Positions 9,298-17,303 of a DNA stretch of 64,000 nt are shown here, one piece after another. The notes beneath the pieces are model-generated. The model saw only the letters and a program-made list of their open reading frames with translations, was not told where the DNA came from and searched no databases. Each line of letters starts with the position of its first letter. The first letter of the stretch is position 1. Source of the DNA: Neobacillus sp. PS3-40 (lineage in GTDB: Bacteria > Bacillota > Bacilli > Bacillales > Cytobacillaceae); assembly GCF_030915485.1 (NCBI RefSeq), contig NZ_CP133266.1, forward strand, positions 124,001 through 188,000, written 5' to 3'. The position numbers and the translations under genes are program-made.

Positions 9298-10427
9298 TAA
9301 AAGGCCACCTCCAAATCAATTAATTGGCTGCTTAATGCAGAAAGGATACTGCTTCTTGTGATAAGCCCTGTTAATTGTTTTGCAGTGTTTACTACAGGTA
9401 CATAGCCAATTTTATGTTCGTTCATTGTTGTTAACACAGATATTAAATTCGCATCCTCTGAAATAGCTAGAACATTATGTTCCATAATCTCTTCGATTGA
9501 GGAATTTCTGTTTATCAATTGTATACTTTTTAATGTAACCATCCCTAAAAGGATATTATTTTTATCTGTTACCATCAGACTATCAACTTTATTTTCTTTC
9601 ATAATCTCAATAGCTTGCAAAACGGTTCGTTTTGTAGCTATTTTTATTGGATTATGAATCATGATATCTTCAGCCATTAATAATTCTGGGTTGTTCCAGA
9701 CTCTTCTTTTACCAATAAAACCTTCCACGAAGTCATTTGCTGGATTTTTCAATATGTTTTCTGGTGTGTCATATTGGAGAATCTCGCCATCTTTTAAAAT
9801 ACAAATTTTATCGGCAATTTTAATCGCTTCATCCATATCATGTGTCACAAAGATAATGGTTTTGTTTAATTCTTTCTGCATTTGGTATAGTTCATCCTGA
9901 AGAGAGCTTCTTGTGACAGGATCCAATGCACTGAAAGGTTCATCCATCAAAATGATATCCGAGTTTGTTGAGAACGCTCTTGCGACTCCAATCCTTTGTT
10001 GCTGTCCACCACTTAATTCTTTCGGATAGCGATGCATATATTCTTTTGGGCTTAATCCGACCATGTTTAGTAATTCTTCTGTTTTCGTTTCAATTGAATC
10101 TGGATCTTCACCCTTGAGAAGCGGTATTAGTTCTAAATTTTCTTTTATTGACATATGAGGAAAAAGTCCGACATTTTGAATGACATACCCGATATTTCGG
10201 CGTAATTCAATTGGATTCATCATTGAAATGTCTGATCCATTCACAAAAATAGTCCCTGATGTAGGTTGTATTAGTTTATTGATCATTTTGAGCAAAGTAG
10301 TTTTCCCACATCCACTTGGTCCAATAAAAACAACCAATTGGCCAGCTTCAATATCTAGTGAAAAATGATTAATGATCGTCTTTGTTCGATACTTTTTAAC
10401 AATGTTTTGAAATTGTATCAACTTCAT
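9297..10427 (-). CDS. ABC importer ATPase with tandem CBS domains (OpuBA/OpuCA/EgtV type)
   Basis: This 376-residue ATPase shows Walker A GPSGCGKTT (about 35-43), signature LSGGQQQRIGVARAF, Walker B IILMDEPFSALD and the switch His in FVTHDMDEA. Two CBS motifs follow from about 255, as in osmoprotectant importer ATPases where CBS modules sense ionic strength or nucleotides. It is first in a two-gene operon. An ATG at 10427 is annotated, but AAGGGGGA abuts it. The TTG two codons on (10421) is spaced better from that site and may be the true start. Confidence 0.9.
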   Translation of the reverse strand: MKLIQFQNIVKKYRTKTIINHFSLDIEAGQLVVFIGPSGCGKTTLLKMINKLIQPTSGTIFVNGSDISMMNPIELRRNIGYVIQNVGLFPHMSIKENLELIPLLKGEDPDSIETKTEELLNMVGLSPKEYMHRYPKELSGGQQQRIGVARAFSTNSDIILMDEPFSALDPVTRSSLQDELYQMQKELNKTIIFVTHDMDEAIKIADKICILKDGEILQYDTPENILKNPANDFVEGFIGKRRVWNNPELLMAEDIMIHNPIKIATKRTVLQAIEIMKENKVDSLMVTDKNNILLGMVTLKSIQLINRNSSIEEIMEHNVLAISEDANLISVLTTMNEHKIGYVPVVNTAKQLTGLITRSSILSALSSQLIDLEVAF

Positions 10428-10444
10428 TCCCCCTTAATAAGAAA

Positions 10445-10464
10445 AGCACATGTGTCCATGTGCT
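10445..10464 (-). promoter_or_regulatory. terminator-like hairpin in the leader of the ABC importer operon
   Basis: On the minus strand AGCACATG, a 4-nt loop and CATGTGCT are followed by TTTTCTTATT, just upstream of the AAGGGGGA ribosome-binding site. It lies downstream of the putative promoter and so could act as an attenuator. No aptamer fold is recognised in the leader. Confidence 0.5.
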
Positions 10465-10511
10465 ACACAGATTTCGAAGTATAAAAATTTATACTTGCTT
10501 ACCTTGCAAAG

Positions 10512-10560
10512 CAAACTAACAACTTAATGGTAACATACAAGTTGTTAGTTTGTCGAACAA
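10512..10560 (-). promoter_or_regulatory. putative sigma-A promoter with a perfect 14-bp inverted repeat (operator candidate)
   Basis: On the minus strand TTGTTC (10560-10555), 17 bp and TATGTT (10537-10532) form a promoter-like pair. Arms CAAACTAACAACTT (10512-10525) and AAGTTGTTAGTTTG (10539-10552) are exact inverted repeats around a 13-nt spacer that holds the -10 region. That placement fits a repressor site. Candidate binders are the GntR-RCK_C regulator at 6196-6813 or a GbsR/OpcR-type regulator elsewhere; neither is shown. Confidence 0.6.
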
Positions 10561-10685
10561 ATGGAGGTAATTGGAAATAAACACCTATTGCGAACAGCAA
10601 CAAATTACAAGAATAATAGGAAATGGTAAAATACTAATAGTCATTAATATTGGTCGATTTCATTATAAAAAAGGGAGACAGAAGG

Positions 10686-11378
10686 GTGATAAAAATTAAA
10701 GAAGCATTCAGTCTAAAATTTATACTTTTTATGATAATTGCCATAATATTAATTCAAATTCCGCTTCTCGGGAACTATTTTAGGGTCATTAATACCGTTA
10801 TACACGAATCAGGTCACGCCTTGATTTCACTTTTTGGAGGAAAAGTTGAAAGGATATCACTTTTTATGAATTCAGAAGGGGCTACGTATGGAAGCCAATC
10901 CACTCGAATTGGTAGTATTTTTACGAGTCTGGCGGGTTATATCTTTTCGTCTTTTATGGCATTCATATCCTTTTGGCTTCTAAGGAAAAATAAACTTACA
11001 ATTTTGATCGATATCCTTCTTGGGTTTATATTTTTAAATTTAATTTTTTGGGTTAGGAATCCCTATGGGCTTTTCTGGCTTGTCTCATTTGCTTTCCTAT
11101 TTCTACTATTACTCATAAAGGGAAGTCGCACTATAGTAAACCATGTGTTGTTACTCATAGCATCGATTTTATTGGTTGATTCAATCAAAAGTGCTTTTGA
11201 AATTTTGTTGTTGAGTTTTATTCAACCGAATTCAGCAGGTGATGCAAGCAATCTAGCTCAAATTACCGCATTTATCCCTACACAAATTTGGGGGGCATTC
11301 TTCTTTATTCAATCACTATGGTTCCCGTTTATAGGGATAAAACGTGGGATATTCAGAATAGTAAGCAGGGAGAGGTAA
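10686..11378 (+). CDS. M50-type membrane metallopeptidase family protein
   Basis: This 230-residue multi-pass membrane protein has a zinc-binding HESGH motif after the first helix (about residue 38), embedded in NTVIHESGHALISLFGG. That is the pattern of M50B-like membrane proteases. The GTG start at 10686 is preceded by AAGGGAG; the upstream in-frame TTG at 10650 has no site. About six hydrophobic segments follow. Whether it cleaves membrane substrates is not known, because many short members lack a clear second metal-ligand motif and none is obvious here. It is monocistronic, convergent with the nitronate monooxygenase gene. Confidence 0.7.
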   Translation: MIKIKEAFSLKFILFMIIAIILIQIPLLGNYFRVINTVIHESGHALISLFGGKVERISLFMNSEGATYGSQSTRIGSIFTSLAGYIFSSFMAFISFWLLRKNKLTILIDILLGFIFLNLIFWVRNPYGLFWLVSFAFLFLLLLIKGSRTIVNHVLLLIASILLVDSIKSAFEILLLSFIQPNSAGDASNLAQITAFIPTQIWGAFFFIQSLWFPFIGIKRGIFRIVSRER

Positions 11379-11429
11379 GATATTAAAAAACCTATTTGAT
11401 TAAATTTTTTCAGATAATCGCAAAAAGGG

Positions 11430-11467
11430 AAAGAGACAACCGCACTCATTAGGTCGGTTGTCTCTTT
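11430..11467. terminator. bidirectional terminator between convergent genes
   Basis: 13-bp perfect arms AAAGAGACAACCG and CGGTTGTCTCTTT lie between the M50 gene (plus) and the nitronate monooxygenase gene (minus), with T tracts in both directions. Confidence 0.85.
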
Positions 11468-11469
11468 TA

Positions 11470-12444
11470 TTAAGCAAATTTTTGTTCCATATCCAAAGTC
11501 ATTCTATACTCTGACACTAGATTATTGATAATCGTTTGGACTGGCAAAATATCTTTAATTTCATGTACTCTTGAGCCAGCGAAAACAAGGCCATTTTCGA
11601 CATCGCCATCCATTGCTTTAAACATTGAGTCAAGTGTACAAAAACGATACGAACAATTCTTGAGGCAATCAAAACAGTGGTCAATTTTCGCTTTGCCGTT
11701 ATCACGAATTTGATCGCTAAAGCGGGTGGCAATAACTCTTCCTTGTAAACCAACGGTCGTTTTAACAAGAAGAATATCGTCTTTGCCAGCATCAATATAC
11801 TTTTGTTTAAAAGCAGGAGGGGCATCACATTCATCACTCGCGACAAAACGGGTTCCCATTTGGACTCCAGAAGCTCCCATTTTCAATGCTTTTGCAATAT
11901 CGCTTCCATTCATAATTCCACCAGCAGCTATAACTGGAATAGAAACAGCTTCGACCACTTCCGGAAGAATATCAAAGACAGAACGATCCGTCCCTAAATG
12001 TCCACCTGCATCAAAGCCTTCCACCACAACTGCTCCTGCTCCAAGTCGCTCGGAAATTCTAGCTAACTTTGCAGAGGATACGATGGAAATTACCGGAATT
12101 CCAGCTTCTTTACCCCATGAATACATATCTCTCGAGATGCCAGCACCAGAAATAATAAAATCAACTTTTTCTTCAATGGCAGCTTTCATTTTTTCAGCAA
12201 AATCATTCATAGCAAACAATACATTTACACCAATGTAACCAGTTCCCTTTATAAGTTGGCGTGCTTTTCTAATATGGTTGCGCATATCATCAACTGAAAT
12301 TCCTGTACCAGAGATAATCCCAATTCCGCCAGCATTTGCAACTGCAGAGGCAAGCCCGCTTAGAGAAATCCCAACGCCCATTCCGCCTTGCATAATTGGG
12401 TATTTCGGTGTCATATGTCCTATTTTAAGTTGTGGAAAGTTCAA
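11470..12444 (-). CDS. nitronate monooxygenase (2-nitropropane dioxygenase family)
   Basis: This 324-residue FMN-binding TIM barrel has the N-terminal YPIMQGGMGVGIS motif, the AGGIGIISGTGIS loop, and phosphate-binding GGHLGTD and AAGGIMNGSDIAKAL motifs. It also has the MGTRFVASDE segment. A cysteine-rich insert near the C-terminus (HCFDCLKNCSYRFC) is seen in one branch of Firmicute members. The family oxidises alkyl nitronates such as propionate 3-nitronate. Some relatives are the enoyl-ACP reductase FabK, so substrate choice is inferred. The gene is monocistronic. Confidence 0.85.
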   Translation of the reverse strand: MNFPQLKIGHMTPKYPIMQGGMGVGISLSGLASAVANAGGIGIISGTGISVDDMRNHIRKARQLIKGTGYIGVNVLFAMNDFAEKMKAAIEEKVDFIISGAGISRDMYSWGKEAGIPVISIVSSAKLARISERLGAGAVVVEGFDAGGHLGTDRSVFDILPEVVEAVSIPVIAAGGIMNGSDIAKALKMGASGVQMGTRFVASDECDAPPAFKQKYIDAGKDDILLVKTTVGLQGRVIATRFSDQIRDNGKAKIDHCFDCLKNCSYRFCTLDSMFKAMDGDVENGLVFAGSRVHEIKDILPVQTIINNLVSEYRMTLDMEQKFA

Positions 12445-12642
12445 TTAAATTACCCCGTTTCAAATATAATAATGGAGCTTCCATATCATCTTAACATGAT
12501 ACATTTTAATTTACACATGACGTTTGTCATCTGGTCATATACCTTAGTTATAAATATTTTTAAAATAATCTATTTATATATCTTGACATATTTTAATTTA
12601 TATATACTAAAAAGTTGAGAACAATAGAGTGAATATCGCCAT
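12445..12642. other. AT-rich gap without recognised gene
   Basis: This is the divergent upstream region of the nitronate monooxygenase gene. It is strongly AT-rich. No tRNA, riboswitch or convincing ORF is seen before repeat element copy 1 begins at 12643. Confidence 0.5.
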
Positions 12643-12730
12643 AAAGAAAAACTCGAGCCCCTAAGGGCGATGACAGAGGCATTCTTGCGCTTATATACGA
12701 GCAGAATTTATAGATATATATTCTGATTAG
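12643..12730 (+). repeat. structured intergenic repeat, copy 1
   Basis: It begins AAAGAAAAACTCG, continues through GCCCCTAAGGGCGATGACAG and ends with a CAGAATTTAT/ATATATTCTG hairpin. Relative to other copies it lacks about 10 bp (CCGATTGGCA) after ACTCG. The other copies are at 23505, 24291, 29011, 32724, 33376 and 33445. Confidence 0.85.
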
Positions 12731-12738
12731 ACAAAAAA

Positions 12739-12769
12739 AGCATTCAAGGAAGTTTTTCCTCAAATGCCT
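12739..12769 (-). terminator. terminator of the ywbE operon
   Basis: On the minus strand AGGCATTTGAGGAA pairs with TTCCTTGAATGCT around a short A-rich loop, followed by seven T residues, just past the ywbE stop. Confidence 0.85.
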
Positions 12770-12779
12770 TTTACCTTAC

Positions 12780-12977
12780 CTATTTATTTAGAATTTCCTG
12801 TACTCTACCAACTTGGCCATCTGTTAGTCTTACTTTAATACCGTGGGGATGATTACTCGACTTGGTTAAAAGATCTTTTACAATTCCACTGGTAAGTTTG
12901 CCTGTTCTTTGATCAGCTTTTAGGACGATATTAACTGCTAGACCTGGTGTAATGTCCTTACGATTCTGACCGTTCAT
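12780..12977 (-). CDS. ywbE: YwbE family protein (DUF2196)
   Basis: This is a 65-residue small basic protein. RKDITPGLAVNIVLKADQRTG, LTKSSNHPHGIKVRL and the C-terminal GQVGRVQEIL match YwbE. The family is widespread in bacteria, forms a small beta-barrel-like fold and has no established role. The ATG at 12977 overlaps the stop of the upstream gene (TGATG), so translation is probably coupled. One codon upstream a TTG is also in frame. Confidence 0.9.
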   Translation of the reverse strand: MNGQNRKDITPGLAVNIVLKADQRTGKLTSGIVKDLLTKSSNHPHGIKVRLTDGQVGRVQEILNK

Positions 12978-13171
12978 CAAACACCCATTTTTCTACGAGT
13001 ATTGCTTATTTTTTTTGATTGCTGACTTTTCATTTTCTTAGTCGCTTGGGACATATTTGAGTTTGAATTATCTGCTAAAGCGTTGTTCTTTTTTGCTTCA
13101 AGCTGCTGTTTAATTGCATCCTGTAAGCTTATTTTTTTCTTTGGTTGTTCTGATTGATTTGATTCTGTCAT
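12977..13171 (-). CDS. small Lys/Gln-rich hypothetical protein upstream of ywbE
   Basis: This 64-residue hydrophilic protein has one short helix-like motif (KKISLQDAIKQQLEAKKN), then a Ser/Asn/Gln/Lys-rich, probably disordered tail. A strong AGGAGGAAT site fixes the ATG at 13171; the longer frame to 13267 has no support. It is cotranscribed and overlaps ywbE. Many bacilli have such a small protein before ywbE, but its function is unknown to me. The charge suggests nucleic acid or protein binding at most. Confidence 0.7.
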   Translation of the reverse strand: MTESNQSEQPKKKISLQDAIKQQLEAKKNNALADNSNSNMSQATKKMKSQQSKKISNTRRKMGV

Positions 13172-13328
13172 AAAAAATTCCTCCTGAAAAGGTTTGCTGT
13201 ATATATAGTATAAGCTTTTCTTACATTTACACAAGTACATTTGCTTTTTGAATAGCAAAAATAACAATAATCCTTGCTGGGCATATTAATTGGAAAAAGG
13301 AATTACTGAAAACGAAAGGAGGTTTAAT

Positions 13329-14060
13329 ATGAAAAAATGGATAGTGCTACACATAATTTTCCTATTCTTATCATTTCCAATTCAAGTATTTGGACAACAG
13401 GATGTTCCTATTTTGATCTATCATTCAATTGATGAATTCCATGGTCATGGTTCCAAAGAATTGTACGTTACACCTGAAAATTTCGAAAAGCAAATGAATT
13501 ATTTGAAAGAACACGGCTATACCATGCTGACGTTTGAACGATGGAATGATCTCAAAAAAGTGAACAAGCCCGTATTCATAACAATTGATGATGGGTACCA
13601 AAATAATGAAAATGTCTTTACCATTTTTCAAAAGCTAAAAGATAGCCGATTTCAACCTACAGCCACACTTTTTATAATTTCAGATTTTATCGATCGCCCT
13701 AATCGGTTATCTGGACTACAGTTAAAAACAATGGCTCAATCAGGTTTTTTTTCAATCCAATCCCATACAGCAACACATCCTGACTTAACAAAAGTGACAA
13801 ATTACGAATATGAATTGAAAGATTCCAAACAAAAAATTGAACAAGTGACAGGTAAACCTGTGATTGCTGTTTCGTATCCATTTGGTAGCTTCAATGATCA
13901 AGTAATTAATGAAACGAAAAAATACTATCAATTTGGATTAACAACAACACCCGTGATTTTTTCAAAAAAGGGAATTGAAAATGAAAATTATCTGTTACCG
14001 AGAATCTATATTAAGAATTCTACGACTATAAAGAATTTTGAAAAAATTATAGAGAAATAA
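13329..14060 (+). CDS. secreted polysaccharide deacetylase (NodB domain)
   Basis: This 243-residue protein has a signal peptide (MKKWIVLHIIFLFLSFP, cleavage near VFGQQ) followed by a carbohydrate esterase 4 fold. NodB motif 1 is TIDDGY (catalytic base and metal Asp); motif 2 is SHTATHP (metal His pair); a later motif is SYPFGSFN. Such enzymes remove acetyl groups from peptidoglycan or other N-acetylglucosamine polymers outside the membrane. The ATG at 13329 follows AAAGGAGG. It is close to minimal length with no cell-wall anchor, so it is probably released or membrane-retained by its signal. Monocistronic. Confidence 0.88.
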   Translation: MKKWIVLHIIFLFLSFPIQVFGQQDVPILIYHSIDEFHGHGSKELYVTPENFEKQMNYLKEHGYTMLTFERWNDLKKVNKPVFITIDDGYQNNENVFTIFQKLKDSRFQPTATLFIISDFIDRPNRLSGLQLKTMAQSGFFSIQSHTATHPDLTKVTNYEYELKDSKQKIEQVTGKPVIAVSYPFGSFNDQVINETKKYYQFGLTTTPVIFSKKGIENENYLLPRIYIKNSTTIKNFEKIIEK

Positions 14061-14085
14061 TACTTTTTTCAAAAAATTTTAAAAA

Positions 14086-14099
14086 ATAAAGCGTTTTCA
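14086..14099 (+). promoter_or_regulatory. cre-like site upstream of a lipoprotein gene
   Basis: ATAAAGCGTTTTCA matches the CcpA cre consensus TGAAAGCGTTTTCA at 12 of 14 positions; the first two bases differ. It lies about 25 bp upstream of a TACAAT -10 candidate (14124-14129), next to where the -35 would be. If functional it would bring the gene under carbon control. Confidence 0.4.
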
Positions 14100-14169
14100 T
14101 ACCATTTTTAGCTAATTTCATGGTACAATATCCAAGGTGAATCAAAGTATAAAATGGAGGTATGTTATA

Positions 14170-14670
14170 ATGAAAAAACTTTTAGTGTTTACAGCAGCAT
14201 TAACATTTGCAATTGGTTTAACAGCTTGTTCTGCTAATAACAGTGGAACAGAAAAGAAAACAACGACTAAGGAAACGAAAACAGCCACTGATGTTAAAAA
14301 GCCATTGGTTAAATTCTACACAGCTTTCACTAATACAATTAATGCTAATGATGCAGATTTAAATGCTTACGAAGGTGCTGAAACACCTGATCCAAGTTTA
14401 AAAGCTCCAGCAAGTGCTTCAGCCGCTGCTGTTGCTAACAAGATTAAAGCCACTGAAATACCTACTGAACTTAATAAGCAAAAAGCTGATATTCAATCTG
14501 CTTTAAAGGATATTGCAGATTCTTATCAGATGAAAGCAGATGAGTTGAAAAAAGCTACACCATCCCTTGATGCAGCTAATGCAACCTTTACAAAGGGTGT
14601 AGATGAACTTGGTAAAGTGTTTGAAGATGCAAAATTGTTTAAACCGGATTTAGGAAAATCAGTAAACTAA
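14170..14670 (+). CDS. hypothetical lipoprotein, helical
   Basis: This 166-residue protein has a lipoprotein signal (MKKLLVFTAALTFAIGLTAC; lipobox LTAC, lipidated Cys at residue 20). After a Ser/Thr/Lys linker, a helical domain rich in Ala, Lys and Asp follows, with no cysteine or obvious catalytic motif. The start at 14170 is fixed by GGAGGT. It would sit on the outer face of the membrane. It resembles many small uncharacterised Bacillus lipoproteins, and I cannot name a family. A cre-like site lies upstream and a strong terminator downstream, so it is a single-gene unit. Confidence 0.75.
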   Translation: MKKLLVFTAALTFAIGLTACSANNSGTEKKTTTKETKTATDVKKPLVKFYTAFTNTINANDADLNAYEGAETPDPSLKAPASASAAAVANKIKATEIPTELNKQKADIQSALKDIADSYQMKADELKKATPSLDAANATFTKGVDELGKVFEDAKLFKPDLGKSVN

Positions 14671-14678
14671 AATAATAA

Positions 14679-14709
14679 ACAAGGAACTTGGATTTTCCAA
14701 GCTCCTTGT
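14679..14709 (+). terminator. terminator of the lipoprotein gene
   Basis: ACAAGGAACTTGG pairs with CCAAGCTCCTTGT (one mismatch), followed by a run of eight T. It can also serve the convergent AbrB-type gene. Confidence 0.9.
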
Positions 14710-14724
14710 TTTTTTTATGTTTCC

Positions 14725-15828
14725 TTAAATAGATTTTTTATTTTGTATAATTGCTTTTTTAAAGACTAACTTTAGGATAGGAGGAACCACAAAATAAATG
14801 AAAAATAAACGAAATAATTGATAGCCAGTTACCATTGATAAATTAGCATTAACTTCATGAGCGAGAATGCCCATTTGATCCATTCCACCAGGTGCTAAAC
14901 TCAATATACTTGTTGCTTGGGAGATATGATATCCATGAACAAGTAGTAGGCTTAATCCAAGGGAACAAATAATCATCATTACTCCACTTATAAGGGCCAA
15001 TGTAATTATTTTTGTCTTATGCTCTAATTTTTCTGGTTTAAGCAATAAGCTGATATACCCCCCAATCATGAATTGTGAACTATCTAATAAGGAAGTAGGG
15101 AGAACAAATCCATGAACACCCGAAATGCCTAAAATCGCGGTAGCGAGAATAGGTCCTAATAGAAAGGGAGTGGGTGCCTTAATTTTTTTTCCTAGAAAAG
15201 CAAAGATCAAACAAACCGATGCAAATAGAATTGCTTTAAAAAACAATTGCTCAGTTGGTTGGAAGGAGTGTTGAACAATTCCAACAGTATCTATTTTCCC
15301 ATTTCCAAAAAACTTACCAAACACAAGAAAGGGTACAAAGAAAATAATCATCAATAACCGGGCAACTTGAAGAAAGGTGACCGTGGTTATGTCAATCCCC
15401 TTAATTTCTTCAGCAAAAATAATCATTTGGTTTAGACCCCCAGGGATGCTCCCAGTCAAAATAGTAGGGTAGTCAACTCCTGAAATCTTTGAAACGACAT
15501 AGGCAATTCCTGCACAAAAGGAAACAAGAATGACAGTCATTAGAAACATCAATGGTAATTTTTCGAGAATTTGCAGAAGCGCCGTTTTTGTAAAAGAAAG
15601 TCCAATCGAATAACCAACAATGATTAATCCCGTATCTCGAATATACCTTGGCCAGTAATAATTGACTTTTCCAAACCGAGCCCCAATTAAAACAGCTACC
15701 ATTGGTCCTAACAACCATGGAATTGGTGTTTGGATATAAGTAAACAGAATGGCACCTATTAACGCTGTAATAAGAGAAGCGATAAAGCGAAATCCTTTGT
15801 TTTCCTTGTTCCATTTTTGTATTTTCAA
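14725..15828 (-). CDS. AbrB-duplication family membrane protein
   Basis: This 367-residue protein has about ten membrane segments arranged as two repeats. Each repeat has a conserved glycine/proline loop: GSIPGGLNQMIIFAEE in the first half and SLAPGGMDQMGILAHEV in the second. These mark the TIGR03082 membrane family. Databases often mislabel it as ammonia monooxygenase or AbrB regulator; it is neither. It is thought to be a transporter-like protein, with substrate unknown. The ATG at 15828 has only a weak upstream purine tract. Monocistronic. Confidence 0.85.
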   Translation of the reverse strand: MKIQKWNKENKGFRFIASLITALIGAILFTYIQTPIPWLLGPMVAVLIGARFGKVNYYWPRYIRDTGLIIVGYSIGLSFTKTALLQILEKLPLMFLMTVILVSFCAGIAYVVSKISGVDYPTILTGSIPGGLNQMIIFAEEIKGIDITTVTFLQVARLLMIIFFVPFLVFGKFFGNGKIDTVGIVQHSFQPTEQLFFKAILFASVCLIFAFLGKKIKAPTPFLLGPILATAILGISGVHGFVLPTSLLDSSQFMIGGYISLLLKPEKLEHKTKIITLALISGVMMIICSLGLSLLLVHGYHISQATSILSLAPGGMDQMGILAHEVNANLSMVTGYQLFRLFFIYFVVPPILKLVFKKAIIQNKKSI

Positions 15829-15968
15829 AAAAAAACCTTCCGTCCTACTAGATTAATATATTAATTTTACCATTATTCTTAGTGAAGAAAAGAGGTGGAG
15901 CTTCGCTAATGTAATGCGATATTTCATATTTAGGAAAAATTTTCCTTTTTAATATAAGTAGGCACTAA

Positions 15969-16071
15969 CAAAAAAAAGGACCCTCGAATCAAAGATTCAA
16001 AGGCCAAAATAGAGCTTATTTGTAAAACAAAGCTCATTCTTAGGAGGTCTAAACTTTTAAAGTTTAAACAT
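15969..16071 (-). ncRNA. candidate small regulatory RNA with anti-Shine-Dalgarno segment
   Basis: On the minus strand a promoter-like pair TTGAAA (16106-16101), 17 bp and TAAAGT (16083-16078) precedes about 100 nt that ends in a strong terminator. In order: hairpin TAAACTT/AAGTTTA (16050-16066); unpaired ACCTCCTA (16048-16041), a perfect complement of AGGAGGT; hairpin GAGCTT/AAGCTC (16012-16035); terminator stem CTTTGAATC/GATTCGAGG (15982-16002) with a nine-T tail. It has no ORF. The layout is that of Gram-positive trans-acting sRNAs with C-rich seeds. It lies between the LLM oxidoreductase and AbrB-type genes. Alternatively it is only the 3' UTR and terminator of the former. Confidence 0.55.
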
Positions 16072-16173
16072 AAGTTTACTTTATCACTTTTTAATGTTTT
16101 TTTCAATTAATGCTTTAGTGTATTTTGGTATAAAGGTGTTAAAGGATCGAAAGACCTAGATAGGAATGCTCAT

Positions 16174-17223
16174 TTAAATCTGATTAATAGCTCTAGCTAG
16201 AATCTCATATGACCTTAGCCGAGCATGGTGATCAAAGATTTGTGCATTCACAATCATTTCGTCAGCTCCTGTTTTATCTAAGAATGCCTGCAATTTCTCT
16301 GCAATTTGCGGAGTATCGCCAATAATCGATGATCCTAAACGTTGATCCACCAACAGTTTCTCGTAATCACTTGAAAAATCATCGATATTTTCAAGTGGTG
16401 GTTGCAATGGAACAGGGTTATTTCGAATGAGATTCAAAAACTGTTGTTGCATTGAGGTTGATAGAAAATTTGCTTCTTCAACTGTGTCTGCAGCTATAAC
16501 ATTCACCCCAACCATTGCATATGGTTCTTTTAGGACTTCAGAAGGTTGAAAATTGCGACGGTATAACGATAAAGCTTGCACTGTATTTTCTGGCGCGAAA
16601 TGGCTTGCAAATGAGAATGGTAACCCCAATTGTCCAGCTAACTGAGCGCTATAACCACTAGATCCTAACAACCAAATAGGTATAGTAAGCCCTTCTCCTG
16701 GTATGGCACGAACGCGATTCTTTCCAGTACTTTCATTTGGGTGGAAGTAGGCACGAAGCTCTGCTAGTTGCTCAGGGAAATCTTGGCCATCATTTCTTCG
16801 ATCACGTCGTAATGCATAAGCAGTCTGTTGATCGGTACCTGGTGCACGTCCAAGTCCAAGATCGATCCGCCCTGGAAACAATGATTCAAGTGTTCCAAAT
16901 TGTTCAGCAATAATAAGGGGGGCATGATTAGGAAGCATGATCCCGCCTGAACCAACACGAATAGTTGAAGTTCCAGAAGCAACGTAACCAATCACGACTG
17001 AAGTTGCCGAGCTAGAAATTCCTGGCATACTATGATGTTCAGCAAGCCAATAGCGATGATATCCCCATTTTTCTGCATGTTGGGCTAGATCAAGGGTATT
17101 TTTAAAAGAATCTGATGGCGTTCCTCCTTCAACAATTGGGGAGAGGTCAAGGACTGAAAAGCGAATATCTGTTAACCGTTTCTGGTTAGAATGATTTATA
17201 CCCATTACTTCATCTTCTTCCAT
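16174..17223 (-). CDS. LLM-class flavin-dependent oxidoreductase (luciferase-like)
   Basis: This 349-residue TIM-barrel monooxygenase of the bacterial-luciferase-like family shows [43 protein letters not shown] and [16 protein letters not shown], the classical motifs of the YceB/YhbW-like subgroup. Substrates of this subgroup are mostly unknown. The annotated ATG at 17223 has no good ribosome-binding site. ATG 17205 (MGINHSNQ) has a weak purine-rich tract and may be the true start. Monocistronic, with the candidate sRNA downstream on the same strand. Confidence 0.88.
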   Translation of the reverse strand: MEEDEVMGINHSNQKRLTDIRFSVLDLSPIVEGGTPSDSFKNTLDLAQHAEKWGYHRYWLAEHHSMPGISSSATSVVIGYVASGTSTIRVGSGGIMLPNHAPLIIAEQFGTLESLFPGRIDLGLGRAPGTDQQTAYALRRDRRNDGQDFPEQLAELRAYFHPNESTGKNRVRAIPGEGLTIPIWLLGSSGYSAQLAGQLGLPFSFASHFAPENTVQALSLYRRNFQPSEVLKEPYAMVGVNVIAADTVEEANFLSTSMQQQFLNLIRNNPVPLQPPLENIDDFSSDYEKLLVDQRLGSSIIGDTPQIAEKLQAFLDKTGADEMIVNAQIFDHHARLRSYEILARAINQI

Positions 17224-17261
17224 TATTTTAGATATTTATTAACTATTTTATAGAAACAAAA

Positions 17262-17284
17262 ATCCCCCTGCAAATGAGGGGGAT
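17262..17284 (-). terminator. terminator of the ABC-F gene
   Basis: On the minus strand ATCCCCCT, a 7-nt loop and AGGGGGAT are followed by TTTTTGTTT, right after the ABC-F stop. Confidence 0.9.
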
Positions 17285-17303
17285 CGATCCTAGAAAATAA
17301 GTT

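Noticed and set aside
11726-12238. 170-residue plus-strand frame
   Set aside because: It lies antisense inside the nitronate monooxygenase gene, with no start site or recognisable protein.
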